This document shows positions 22,531 through 34,106 of a DNA stretch of 48,035 nt, one piece after another. This DNA is from Zygnema cylindricum. Taxonomy: Eukaryota > Streptophyta > Zygnematophyceae > Zygnematales > Zygnemataceae. A program made the position numbers and the translations under genes. Within the stretch, counting starts at the first letter, position 1. Each line of letters begins with the position of its first letter. The notes beneath the pieces are model-generated. The model ran no database searches. It saw only the letters and a list, made by a program, of their open reading frames with translations, and was not told where the DNA came from. The stretch spans positions 64,001-112,035 of the forward strand of contig JBBHKE010002409.1 in assembly GCA_037447655.1 (NCBI GenBank), in the 5' to 3' direction.

Positions 22531-23292
22531 GCACAGCCGGAAAACATGGCCTTGACCGAAGCAATAGACACACCTATCATATTGCCTATAATTAGGATTA
22601 GGGGTAAAGTTCCTATTTCCAGAAAAATCCAGCCTGCCTATATGTCTGAGCATTGTACGCTAACGTTGATTTTCCACCATTCAATGCTATCTCAGTTGCC
22701 TCTTCCTCTAGAATGTAAATTTCAGCTACGGATACATTCCATCTAGCCTTCTCCAACCTTTTCATTTGTTCCGCGGCTCCTTTATATTCAGCAAAAAGCC
22801 CTCTCATTAAAATCATAACTTGATGATAGGGAGGAAAATTCCCCCCGGAACATGCATTTTCTGACAGCAAAAGCTTCAAGCCATTAAAATAGGAGTGCAC
22901 ATCACCCCCGGTATACTTATAATCCCAAATTTTCCCAACAGTTATAACCTCATTCTGCTCACTAGCTAGGACATATGACTTCGTAAGGCCTTCCATATAT
23001 CAAATGCTTCAGAGATATTGATATATGTCATGTTCAAATCTTCAGACAGGAGTCGTTTGAAAACATGCAATGCATCCTCATTTTTCTTTTCAAAATCAGA
23101 ATCCGTATCCGGAAGAACACCGGAAATCACATCATACAATCTCACTTGCTTAAAGTAAGACTTAGTCAAATCCGCCCAATATAAAAATTTTTGGCCATTA
23201 AACACCAGGATCCGTCAGGGAGGGGCCGTGACCTGTTGAATTGAGGCAACCGCTGACCCAGAGGAGGAAGAAGAAGCAACAGCCGTTGCCAT
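22531..23292 (-). pseudogene. gag of element E, broken
   Basis: It starts at the LTR-borne ATG (23292). Codons 1-25 cross the LTR end and primer-binding site (MATAVASSSSSGSAVASIQQ, then VTAPP). Codon 26 is TGA (23217-23215) where D has Ser. The same frame then gives the capsid start MFNGQKFLYWADLTKSYFKQ. Near 22970-22990 it shifts to another frame for the rest of the capsid-like region (MEGLTKSYVLASEQNE... to about 22613), then returns to the first frame for the zinc knuckle CVYCFGQGHVFRLC (CX2CX4HX4C, 22572-22531). Gag would build the particle and package RNA. Its sequence is only distantly similar to gag of C and D. Confidence 0.83.
23219..23233 (-). other. diverged primer-binding site of E
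   Basis: The minus strand after the LTR reads GGTCACGGCCCCTCC, sharing 11 of 15 bases with the half-tRNA site inferred from C and D (GGTTATGGGCCCACC). Position, frame (Q-V-T-A-P-P) and the following VFNG motif all agree, so I read it as the same kind of site after decay or as a variant primer. Confidence is lower than for C and D. Confidence 0.5.
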
Positions 23293-24050
23293 AATATTCA
23301 GATTACAAAAGAGGAAACTCTCACGGAAACCACAAAAAGACCGACTTCACAATGAAACCCCAAGCAAACAAGACACACACTAGGTCTGGAAATTTTCCAC
23401 AATATAAACAGTATAACAAAGAATTTACATGCAGAATTTCACAGGGTTCTGCCAAAAGATCACAATGACCTTGAAATTCAAAATGACACAAAAACTGCTT
23501 CGTAGTTTACCATTCACCGAAATCTTAACTCCAAAATATTCTAAATCCTACATATATAAAGTGAACCTACAGCTGATATACACCGTACCACAACTACCGT
23601 GATGCGTCGGTACACTAAATATTAATCAAATTAAACCCCGCCATCTACCGTACAAGTATTTACATCAACCCTTAACCCTAGCCACTGCTAAAGTACGCAA
23701 TCAAAGTTAGTCTGCTGAAATGACAGCTCGGTCAAAATTTCTCTTCCAAAAATGACGGCGAACTCCCTCCGCCGTCCGCGAATTCATTCATCACCGAAGA
23801 TGAACCTCCACGTGTAAATCTGGTCCCTCAAGTAAATATGTACTTTGTCAACCAACTCAACCAAGCTTGACTTCCCCACGGACCGACACGTGTACATAGA
23901 GTGTACCAAATCTGTGAACTCCCTTTGGAGTTACATACCACACCACATCTTGTCTACGTCAACTCATTTTGTGCACAAAAACCAACTAAGTCTAGACTCT
24001 GTTTCTCACACACGAGATATAGAGAGGACTAAAGGTTTCCAAAACCAACA
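23234..24050 (-). repeat. 5' LTR of element E (817 bp)
   Basis: On the minus strand it runs from TGTTGGTTTTGGAAACC at 24050 to TCAATTCAACA at 23234. The first 50 bases include CTTTAGTCCTCTCTATAT, also found at the start of solo LTR G. A TTTATATATG stretch near 23565 on the minus strand is a possible TATA box. The gag ATG is at 23292-23290, inside the LTR. Confidence 0.92.
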
Positions 24051-26067
24051 CTAACTGTTTGTGTAAGTTACGTGTCCATTCTTGTTAGCGCTAATAGTAT
24101 GTGTAACTATGAGAACAATTCTAGTTGTCGCTAACAGTTACTGTAAGTAAGGTAACAATTCTTGTTAGCGCTAATAATTTGTGTTTGTTAGGTAACAATT
24201 CCTGTTATCGCTAACAATTTGTGTAATTTAGGTAACCATTTTATTAGCGTTAACTGTTTAAGTAAGTTAGATAACAATTCCTGTTATCGCTAAGAGTTTG
24301 TGTAAGTTAGGTGACCATTATTGTTATCGCTAACATTTGTGTTATTTAGGTAACAATTGTTGTTATCGCTAACTGTTTGTGTAATTAAGGTAACAAATTT
24401 TTTTATCGCTAACAGTTTGTGTAATTTAGGTAACAATTCTTGTTATCGCTAACAGTTTGTGTAATTTAGGTAACAATTATTGTTATCGCTAACTGTTTTT
24501 GTATTTTAGGTAACCATTCTTCTAAGAGCCAAGAGTTTGTGTAAGTTAGATAACAATTCTTGTTATCCCTAACACTTTGTGTAAGTTAGGCAACAATTCT
24601 TGTTATCGCTAACTGTTTTTGAAATTTAGGTAACAATTCTCGATATTGCTAACAATTTGTGTAAGTTAGGTAACAATTCTTGTTATTGCTAACAATTTCT
24701 GTAATTTAGGTAACAAGTCTTGTTAGCGCTAAAAGTTTGTGTAAGTTAGATAACAATTCCTATAATCGCTAACAGTTTGAGTAATTTAGGTAACAATTCT
24801 TGTTCGCCCTAACAGTTTGTGTAAGTTAGATAACAATTCCTGTGTTTGCTAACAGTTTGTTTAAATTAGGTAACAATTCCTGTTAGCACAAACAGTATCT
24901 GTAATTTAGATAACAATTCCTATAATCGCTAAATGTTTGTGTAAGTTAAAAAACAATTCTTGTTATCGCTAATAGTTTGTGTAATTTAGGTAACAATTCT
25001 TGTTATCACTAACTGTTTGTGTAATTTGGGTAACAATTCTTGTTATCGCTAAATGTTTGTGTAATTTAGGTAACAATTCTTGTTATCGCTAACAGTTTGT
25101 GTAAGTTAGATAACCATTTTTGTTAGTGCAAACAGTTTGTATAAGTTAGGTGAAAATTCCTGTTATCGCTAACAGTTTGTGTAATTTAGATAACAATTAC
25201 TGTTATCGCTAACTGTTTGTGTAATTTAGGTAGCAATTCTTATAATCACTAACTTTTTGTGTAATTCAGGTAACAATTCCTGTAAGCGCAAACACTTTGT
25301 GTAAGTTAGGTAACAATTCTCGTTATCGCTAACAGTTTGTGTAATTTAGGTAACCATTGTTGTTAGCGTTAACAATTTGTGTAATTTAGAAAAAGGTTTT
25401 TGTTATCGCTAACTATTTGTGTAATTTATGTAACAATTCTTGTTATCGCTAATAAATTGTGTAATTTAGGAAACAATTATTGTTATCGCTAACAGCTTGT
25501 GTAATTTAGGTAACCATTTATTGTTATCGCTAAGTGTTTGTGTAATTTAGGTTACAATCCGTGTTATCGCTAACTGTTTGTGTAATTTAGGTAACAATTC
25601 TTGTTATCGCTAACTGTTTTTGTAGTTTAAGTAACAATTCTTGTTATCGCTAACAGTTTGTGTAATTTAGGTAACAATTCCTGTTATCGCTAATAGTTTG
25701 TGTAATTTAGATAACAATTCCGTTCATCGCTTACTGTTTGTGTAAGTTAGAAAACAATTCTTGTTATCTCAAACATTTTGTGTAATTTAGGTAACAATTT
25801 TTGTTATCGCTAACTGTTTGTGTAAGTTAGGTAACCATTCTTGTAAGCGCTAACAGTTTGTGTAAGTTAGATAACAATTCATGTTATCGCTAATTGTTTG
25901 TGTTATTTAGGTGACAATTATTGTTATCGCTAAATGTTTATGTAATTTAGGTAAAAAGTATTGTTATCGTTAACTGTTGGTGTAATTTAGGGAAGAACTC
26001 TTATAATCGCTAACATTTTGTGAAATTTAGGTTACAATTCCTGTTATCGCTAACAATTTGTGTAATA
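24051..26067 (+). repeat. 40-bp satellite array S4
   Basis: About 50 monomers, plus orientation. Two monomer types alternate irregularly. One carries TAATTTAGGTAACAATTC before GTTATCGCTAAC. The other carries TAAGTTAGGTAACCATTC before GTTAGCGCTAAC, and is often followed by TAAGTTAGATAACAATTCCT. The right end, GTGTAATA, is continued in register by TAGGTAAC at 28043 after removal of element F and one TAATA. No gene is present. Confidence 0.97.
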
Positions 26068-26584
26068 TGTTGTCCATGGCCTATTTCAGGCATGGATTAC
26101 TCACGGAAACACCCAGAGACTACCTCAAACACAGCTGTGTTTCAGACAACACAGATTACTCCACAATAAACAGAATCACCTCAAACTGCACCAATATGCA
26201 CAATAGTGTATACACTATAAACTCCCAAAGTTACAGAAACATCCACCAAGGCATCTAGAAGATAAAAGCTCCAAAGTTTCACAAACACAGTAAACAGCTT
26301 CACAAACTAACCCCTTAGACTGCTCACAAAATCTTACAGAGATACTGGAATACAATGAAACTTCACAAACATATAGATTCTATATCATAGAATAACTCCA
26401 AAGTTTCACATGAAATCACCAAAGAGAGTGATCACACCAACAGGTCAAAGATGCAGAAAACAGTTGGCCATTGCTTTGATAAACTTGACTGTGATACTCA
26501 AAATATTCTAAGTCCTACAAGTTCTACTCAGAGAGTTCACTACTGAATGTACGAAAGCATACAAGCCGTACGGTATCTACCATC

Positions 26585-27441
26585 TGTTGGTTTATAAAAG
26601 CTTTAGTCCTCTCTATATTATGTGACAGGAAAATATTAGACTTAGAAACATTTCCAGAGTTGTTTTAAACTGCGTGTCAGAATTAGTGTAGTTTGACAAT
26701 ATGAACTATATTAAACTAATGAGATCACATCGGACGGTTCATAAGAAAAGAAAGATTCCGAAATGGTGAGCACTACTTAATTGTGACATACCGTCCAATG
26801 GACAAGATCAGACCGACAAATACTTACGAGAATCTGATAGTGGACCACAGTGACACGGTGGATCTCGTCACTTATCAAAGTCTGAATGTCGGCGATAACC
26901 TTATGGAAACCAGAATTTGTCTTCACGTTCATTTATATTAGTATGTACAGTTAAGTGAAAGTCAGACATAGACAATTAAGGATTGTCTTTTAGTATGAAA
27001 CAAGTACACATACCGTTGACTAAATTAACATACATCAAGTAAATAGTCAGATTACTTTAGAGTACGGTTAGAAAGTACCGTAGGACTCTTTACAGTATTG
27101 TGATTGGCTAGGTAGGTAGTAGTAGAATTTATTAGTATAAATTCTATGACTTAATATTTGTATGTATTCCTTTCATGAGGTTTCAAGAAGCACATATGTG
27201 CATTTTAAGAGATATTCTGTGGGCTATATCTCTTGGTTTAATAGTGCGTTTTGCTTGAAACTTTGTGAGTTGTCAGCACACGCGGTAAACTGTAATCTCA
27301 TACAGTTTGGAGCTATTTGACCAAATTGACTGTTTAATACAGTGGATCAAAGTTGGTGTCTTGAGTGCTTTCTATCTTTGGTTCTGTGATGGCTACTTCT
27401 TCAGCAACAGCTGGAGCTGCACCAGCTGTCATAGAACAACA
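26585..27441 (+). mobile_element. solo LTR (G) of the E/B family nested in F
   Basis: 857 bp with target duplication CCATC (26580-26584 and 27442-27446). It opens TGTTGGTTTATAAAAGC followed by TTTAGTCCTCTCTATAT, matching the LTR start of E, and ends CATAGAACAACA. The ATG at 27389 opens an 18-codon gag start (MATSSATAGAAPAVIEQ, then CA plus flank) like those of E and B. The TTTATAAAAG near its start could be a TATA box. It inserted after F, on the opposite strand. Confidence 0.85.
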
Positions 27442-27700
27442 CCATCTGCCTAAACTATTGTAAGTATACCCGAATAGTTCGAGGTTTGTCAGACCGAACA
27501 AATCTACACTAATAACTAATTAGCAAAGTGACAAACCTATGTTGTACATAATATTTACACCAACATCTCCATAATCTTCGTACGTCAAAAAACAAACTAC
27601 CACTAAGTAATCACTAAACAAATATCATTACTCAAAAACTATACTAGTTACATTATCCGCAGCTGCGTCAGCTGCTTTGTCGGTACAGATCATATCAAGG

Positions 27701-27836
27701 TAACCGCAGCTGCGTTGACTCATCTGCGTCGCAGCTACTCCATACCGGCGGCGCATATTCATCCAAACTAACCGTAGTTGCGTTGTCTTGTTTGCGTCGC
27801 AACTGCGCCGTACCGGCGGTGCTTGTTTTAACATTT
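27701..27836 (-). repeat. 68-bp tandem duplication in LTR F
   Basis: Two copies, 27701-27768 and 27769-27836, share TAACCGCAGCTGCGTTG-like, TGCGTCGCAGCT-like and TACCGGCGGCGC-like segments in order. A third partial copy lies just to the left (from about 27657). The block is GC- and CpG-rich compared with its surroundings; LTR enhancer repeats often look like this, but function is not shown. Confidence 0.7.
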
Positions 27837-28037
27837 TGTTTATTCCACATCGGATCGCTTCCCGATCCACCGTTCATTTGTCAATGCTTGTACACGCCAC
27901 TCAATGAGTCTTTTACATCACTTAAATTAAATCTGTTCGTTTGATCCCCCACTCAATGAATCCATTCGAACCTCCACATTAAATTCCATAGAGTACGAAC
28001 TATCGCGTACGCACGAAACAAACTTTTCAAAACAACA

Positions 28038-31000
28038 TAATATAGGTAACAATTCTTTTTATCGCTAACTGTTTGTGAAAGTTTGATAACCATTTTTGTT
28101 AGCGCAAACAGTTTGTGTAAGTTGGGTAAACAATCCTGTTATCGCTAACAGTTTGTGTAATTTAGATAGCAATAACTGTTATCGCTAACTATTTGTGTAA
28201 TTTAGGTAACAATTCTTGTTATCGCTAACTATTTGTGTAATTTAGGTAACAATTCATGTTATCGCTAACTGTTTGTGTAATTTAGGTAACAATTATTTTT
28301 ATCGCTAACTGTTTGTGTAAATTAGGTAACAATTCTTGTAACAGCTAACAATTTGTGTATTAGGTAACAATTCTTGTTAATGCTAACAGTTTGTGTAACT
28401 TACGTAACCATTTTTTTTATCAATAACTGTTTGTGTAAGTTAGATAATAATTCTTTTTATTGCTAAGAGTTTGCATAAGTTAGGTAACATTTCCTATTAG
28501 CGCAAACAGTTTGTGTAATTTAGATACATATTATTGTTATCGCTACATTTTTGTGTAATTTAGGTAACAATTCTTGTAAGCGCAAATAGTTTGTGTAAGT
28601 TAGGTAACAATTCATGTTATTACTAACAGTTTGTGTAACTTAGGTAACCATTCTTGTTATCGCTAACTGTTTGTAAAAGTTAGATAACAATTCGTTTTAT
28701 TGCTAACAGCTTGCGTAAGTTAGGTAACAATTCTTGTTAGCGTTAACAATTAGTGTATTGAAATAAAAATTCTTGTTATCGCTATTTGTTGTGTAATGTA
28801 GGTAACTATTCTTGTTATCCCTAACTATTCCTGTAATTTATGTAATAATTCCTCTTATTGCTAACTGTTTGTGTAATTTAGGTAACAATTCTTGTTATCG
28901 CTAACTGTTTGTGTAATTTAGGTAAAAATTATTGTTATCGCTAACTGTTTGTGTAATTTAGGTAACAACTCTTCTTATCGCTCACAGTTTGTGTAATTTA
29001 GGTAACAATTCTTGTTATCGCTAACAGTGTGTGTAAGTTAGGTAACCATTCTTGTAAGCGCTAACAGTTTGTGTAACTAAGATAACAATTACTGTTGTCG
29101 CTAACTCTTTGTGTCATTTAGGTAACAATTCTTGTTTTCGCTAACTGTTTGTTGAAGTTAGGTAACCATTGTTGTTACAGCAAACAGTTTGTGTAATTGA
29201 GGTCACACTTCTTGTTATCGCTAAGAGTTTGTGTAATTTAGGTAATAATTCTTGTTACTGTTAACAATTTGTGTAATTAAGGTAAAAATTCTTGTCATCG
29301 CTAATTGTTTGTGTAACTTAGGTTTCAATTCTCGTTATCGCTAACAGTTTGTGTAATTAAAATAACCATTCTTGTTAGAGCTAATAATTTGTGTAATTTA
29401 AGTAACAATTCCTGTTATCGCTAACAGTTTGTGTAATTTAGGTAAAAAAAATTGTTAGTGCAAACAGTTTATGTAATTTAAGTAACAATTCTTGTAATTG
29501 CTAATTGTTTGTGTAATTTATGTAACAATTGTGTAATTTCAGTAACAATTCTTGTTATTGCTAACAGTTCGTGTAAGTTAGATTACCATTCTCGTTGGCG
29601 CTAAAAGTTTGTGTAAGTTAGATAACAATTCCTATTATAGCTAATAGTTTGCGTAAGTTAGGTAAAAATTCATGTTAGCGCAAACAGTTTGTGTAATTTA
29701 GATTAAAAATCTTGTTATCGCTAATTTTTTGTGTAATTTAGGTAACATTTCCTGTTATCGCTAACTCTTTGTGTAATTTAGGTAACAATTCTTGTTATCG
29801 CTAACTGTTTGTGTAATTTAGGTTACAATTCTCGTTATCGCTAACAGTTTCCGTAATTAAGGTAACTATTCTTGTTAGCACTAACAATTTGTGTAATTTA
29901 GGTAAAAAATCTTGGTAGCGCAAACGGTGTGTGTAATTAAAGTAACAATTCTTGTTATCGCTAACTGTTTGTGTAATTTAGGTTACAATTTTTGTTATCT
30001 CTAACAGTTTGTTTAATTTAGGTAACCATTTTTTGTTATCGCTAACAGTTTGTGTAATTTAGGTAACAATTCTTATTATCGCTAACTGTTTGTGTAATTT
30101 AGGTTACAGTTTTTGTTATCGCTAACTATTTGTGTAATTTAGGTAATAATTCTTGTTATCGCTAATAAATTGGGTAATTTAGGTTAGAATTCTTATTATG
30201 GATAACAGTTTGTTTAATTTAGGTAACCATTTCTTGTTATTGCTAACTCTATGTGTAATTTAGGTAACTGTTTTTGTTATCGCTTACTATTTGTGTAAAT
30301 TAGGTAACAATTTTTGTTATCGCTAACACTTTGTGTAATTTAGGTAACAATTCTTGTTATCGCTAACACTTTGTGTAAGTTAAGTTACCATTCTCGTTGG
30401 CGATAACATTTTGTGTAAGTTAGATAATAATTCCTATTATAGCTAACAGTTTGCGTAAGTTAGGTGAAAATTTATGTTATCACTAACTGTTTGTGTAATC
30501 TAGGTAACAATTCCAATTATCGCTAACAGTTTGTGTAAATTAGGTAACAATTTTTGTAAGCGCTAACAGTTTGTGTAAGTTAGATAAGAATTCCTGTTAT
30601 TGCTAACAGTTTGCTTAAATTAGGTAACAATTTCTGTTTGCACAAACAGTTTGTGTAATTTAGATAACAATTCCTTTCATTGCTTACTGTTTGTGTAATT
30701 TGGGTAACCATTCTTGTTAGCGCTAACAGTTTGTGTTAGTTAGATAACAATTTCTGTTATTGCTAATTGTTTGTTTAATTTAGGTAACAATTCTTGTTGT
30801 CGCTAACTGTTTATGTAATTTTGGTAAAAATTATTGTTATCGCTAACTGTTTATGTAATTTAGGTAACAATTTCTGTTATCGCTAACAATTTGTGTAATA
30901 TAGGTAACCATTCTTGTTAGCGCTAATAGTTTGTGTAAGTTAGATAACAATTTATTTTATTGCTAACAATTTGTTTAACTTAGGTAAGAATTCATGTTAG

Positions 31001-32139
31001 CACAAACAGTTTGTGTAAGTTAGGTAACCATTCTTGTTAGCGCTAACTATTTGTGTAATTTAGGTAACAATTCTTGTTATCGCTAATAATTTGTGTATTT
31101 TAGGTAACAACTTTTTTTATCGCTCTTAGTTTGTGTAATTTAGGTAACAATTCTTGTTAGTCCTTAGAGTTTGTGTAAGTTAGATAACAATTCCTGTTAT
31201 CGCTAACAGTTTGTGTAAGTTAAGTAACCAATATTGTTATCGCTAACAGTTTGTAAAATTTAGGTAACACTTCTTGTTATCGCTAACTGTTTGTGTAATT
31301 AACGTAACATTTCTTGTTATTGCAAACAGTGTGTAATTTAGGTAACAATTCTTATTATCTCTGCTAGTTTGTGTAATTTAGGTAACAATTCTTATAATCG
31401 CTAACTGTTTTGTAATTTAGGTAACAATTATTGTTATCGCTAACTCATTGTATAATATAGGAAACAATTCTTGTTATTGCTAACAATTTGTAAAATTTAG
31501 GTTACTATTCTAGTTATCCCTAACAGTTTGTGTAAGTTAGGTAACAATTCATGTTAGCGCAAACACTTTCTCTAATTTAGATAACCATTCTTGTTATCCC
31601 TAAGTGTTTGTGTAATTTAGGTAACAATTCTTGTTATCGCTAACTGTTAGTGTAATTTAGGTAACAATTCTTGCTAGCGCTAATAGTTTGTATAATTTAG
31701 GTAACCATTCTTGTTTTCGCTAACAGTTTGTGTAATTTAGGTTATAATTCTTTTTATCTCTAAATGTTTGTGTTTTTTAGGTAACAATTCATGTTATTGC
31801 TAACTATTTGTGTAGTTTAGGTAACCATTATTGTTAGCGCTAACAGTTGTGTAAGTCAGATAACAATTCCTGTTATTGCTAACTGTTTGCGTAATTTAGG
31901 TAACAATTCTTGTTATCGCTAAATGTTTGTGTAATTTAGGTAACAATTCTCTTTATCGCTAACAGTTTGTGTAATTTAGGTAACAATTCTTGTTATCGCT
32001 ATGTGTTTTTTTAGTTTAGGTACCAATTTTTGTTATCGCTAATTGTTTATGTAATTTAGGTAAGAATTCTTGTTATCGCTAACTGTTTTTGTAATTTAGG
32101 TAACAATTCTTCTTATCGCTAATAATTTGTGTAAGTTAG
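28038..32139 (+). repeat. 40-bp satellite array S5
   Basis: About 102 monomers, plus orientation. Variants also present in S6 recur here in the same order: a 38-bp monomer with GTGTATTAGGTAAC (near 28350), a GCAAACAGTTTGTGTAATTT-AGATACA block (near 28500) and a GTGTATTGAAATAAAA block (near 28755). The right end, TAAGTTAG, continues in register after element D as GTAATAATTCC at 40639. No gene is present. Confidence 0.97.
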
Positions 32140-33188
32140 TGTAGAAACTAATGGTTTTTAAGTATTTTCTAGGTCTCAATAGAAATAAAGAAGCCGAGGC
32201 AGTCTACCTCTAACTTCTCTCTCCAACTCTCAAACTTGTCTCAATCATTGAGAAATTGGAGAGGAAGCTAGAGCCATGGCTACCTAGGCTATCCTGAGGT
32301 TTACGGGAAAATTATTCTAGTTAAGGGATTATTTACTAAAAGGTATATATGCCGGCCACAGGATTTGATCCTGGTACCTGCCGGCCGACAATCAGAAATA
32401 GCCGGTAGCCTTAGCCGTTAAGTCTAGCAGTAGTGTTACATATTATATAGTACGATATTTATTTAAACATTGAAAAGTAGGTTAAATCATTTAACTATAA
32501 CTGTCTACAGTATACATAGATTCGGTAATGTATAAGTACGGAATACGGTACATGCACAAAATCAATACCGCGCATTTATTTCGTAAAGTGAAACGAATAC
32601 CGCGCATGTATTTATTACGGCTACGATTATATTAGATTCTAATCGGACGGCCGGAATTAGCGCCGAGATCACGGAAGAAGATTTCGGCGGTTTGTGGCCA
32701 TCGCCACATCGGATGACGCGTGGCGAAATTACATTGGATCGTGGAATCTCCGGAGATTATGGCACCGAATCCGAATATGACATGTGTCGACATTTGGGCC
32801 ATGTCGTACAATGTTCGTACATAAAGTACACCGGCAGCTGTACTTTTGCGTACGGAATTGTATTCTGATTGGTTCCGTACATCAGTAGTTAGAGTCTGTG
32901 AGAGAGATAGGACTTAGAAAAATTAAGATATAGAACCCTCTCTCTCAGAGAGCTTTTGTACAAAAGGTCAACTTTGACCCTCCATAACTTACTACTCATG
33001 GGAGCAAACTCAGAGATTTTTTTTGTTATCGACTCAAGGGAGTCTTGCCTTCACAGGGGTGCAGGTGGTGAGAGTTTTTGTCTGCCAGGGTGGCAGTTAT
33101 TTTTGCTTAAACACAAAGGGGTCATATTATCCTAGAGGCTTCTTGGAAGCTGTCCACTGTGAGGACACATGGAGGTCTCAGAGTTTCA
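32140..33188 (+). repeat. 5' LTR of element D (1049 bp)
   Basis: TGTAGAAACTAATGG to GAGTTTCA. It contains GGTATATATGCCGG near 32342-32355, the empty version of the site into which P inserted in the other LTR, and a GC-rich CCGGCC...GGCCGG inverted pair around 32351-32390. The gag ATG lies at 33169, 20 bases before the LTR end. Its start is homologous to, but well diverged from, the C LTR (shared AGTATTTTCTAGGT and CCATGGCT segments). Confidence 0.95.
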
Positions 33189-34106
33189 TGTTATGGGCCC
33201 ACCCTCTAGGGTACCTATCTTTAATGGAACAGGATTCATATACTGGGAAAGTATGATGATAGGAGCTCTATGCGGAAAAAGGTTTTGGGGGATAGTGAAT
33301 GGACGGTTGAGGCGTCCATCAAGTCTTGGAATTCCTCCAGGGTTTGGAGAAAGCAGATTCACTAGGAAAGAAGATCCACCTTCAACGGAAGAAACAAAAG
33401 AACGAGAGGTGGTGGACAAAGGAAAGGAGAAGGAGACGACCACACCAATAGCAAGTGGTTCGGCATTCATGTCACCTATTCCGAGGAACGAGGAGAATGA
33501 TAATGAAACCTGGGACTTCAACAATATGGCGGCAAAGCACTTCATCCTACGCCATCTCACTGAAGGATTTACATGTCCTCATTTGAAGGTAGAAAGGGCA
33601 TCCGATCTTTGGATGGCTCTCATAGAGATGTATCGAAGTGGTACGATTCAGCAACAACAGTACGCTGATCAGAAAGTTAAGGAGTATGTATACAAAAGGG
33701 GAAATATGTTGGATTTTTGCAATGAGCTTGCTACACTCTTCATGGAGCTAAAGAGTGCGGGAAAAGTTTTTAGTGAAAAAAAAAGGTTAACTGTTTATTG
33801 ATGAAGTTACCTGATGAGTTCGAGAACATAGTCAACCGTGTGTAGGACTTGCCGGACTCAAGGTGGATATAGAACTCAGTGGTAGGGATGATTCTCGTTC
33901 GAGAGAATACGATTGAGATCCGAAAGGGAGGAAAGAGTGGCCAAGCCATAGCAACAGCGACCAATTGGAGAAACAAGGATTCCCGGAAACCAGTCGAAAA
34001 CTATGAGGGTAGGAAGCACAAAAAACAGGCTGACGAGTTCGAACCAATGTCTCTTAAAGGTTAATGTCATTTTTGTAAGAAACCGGGGCACTATATGGCA
34101 GAGTGC
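33169..34106 (+). pseudogene. gag of element D, broken
   Basis: The ATG at 33169 lies inside the 5' LTR. Codons MEVSEFHVMGPPSRVPIFNG run through the LTR end and primer-binding site into the capsid region (IGALCGKRFWGIV, NMAAKHFILRHLTEGF, RASDLWMALIEMYRSG). The frame is open to 33801, where an indel in a run of A at about 33777-33785 shifts it; KLPDEFENIV follows in another frame, then more stops. The zinc knuckle CHFCKKPGHYMAEC (CX2CX4HX4C) is at 34065-34106, directly after a TAA. The same Lys-rich capsid and knuckle design is found in C. Confidence 0.87.
33189..33203 (+). other. primer-binding site of D, half-tRNA type
   Basis: TGTTATGGGCCCACC follows the LTR without a gap. It differs at one base from GGTTATGGGCCCACC, which pairs with the anticodon arm of plant initiator tRNA-Met (from memory, the CCCATAA loop flanked by GTGG and CC). 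Together with the matching site in C this argues for a half-tRNA primer as in Drosophila copia. The site is translated in gag as V-M-G-P-P. Confidence 0.75.

Larger units (their letters stand above)
18311..24050 (-). mobile_element. full-length Ty1/copia retrotransposon (E), decayed
   Basis: A 5740-bp element on the minus strand: 5' LTR 23234-24050, a diverged primer-binding site, gag, protease, integrase, reverse transcriptase and RNase H in copia order, polypurine tract, 3' LTR 18311-19124. The target duplication CTAAC lies at 18306-18310 and 24051-24055. The LTRs look about 92-93% identical by eye, lower than in C and D, so E is probably older. The coding region changes frame at least three times and catalytic residues of reverse transcriptase and RNase H are altered. 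It belongs to the same broad family as B and solo LTR G. Confidence 0.95.
26068..28037 (-). mobile_element. solo LTR (F), split by a nested LTR
   Basis: Bounded by target duplications TAATA (26063-26067 and 28038-28042) in satellite. On the minus strand it starts TGTTGTTTTGAAAAG at 28037 and ends CATGGACAACA at 26068; only an LTR-like unit is present, with no gag or pol, so it is a solo LTR left by recombination. Without nested element G and its extra CCATC it is about 1108 bp. Just before its end the minus strand has ATG and eight codons (MPEIGHGQ) in the same phase relative to the terminal CA as the other gag starts. Short open frames near 27628-27870 on the minus strand come from an internal GC-rich repeat. 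Confidence 0.85.

Noticed and set aside
26058-26258. 66-codon plus-strand open frame starting at the satellite/LTR F junction
   Set aside because: It begins in satellite and runs into the LTR antisense; no support as a gene.
27628-27877. Two overlapping minus-strand open frames of 60-80 codons in LTR F
   Set aside because: They are produced by the 68-bp GC-rich tandem duplication; no conservation or domain.
32350-32440. tRNA gene in the D LTR (T-arm-like CAGGATCAAATCCTG on the minus strand)
   Set aside because: No acceptor stem, D arm or anticodon arm can be formed; kept only as a weak Pol III-like module.
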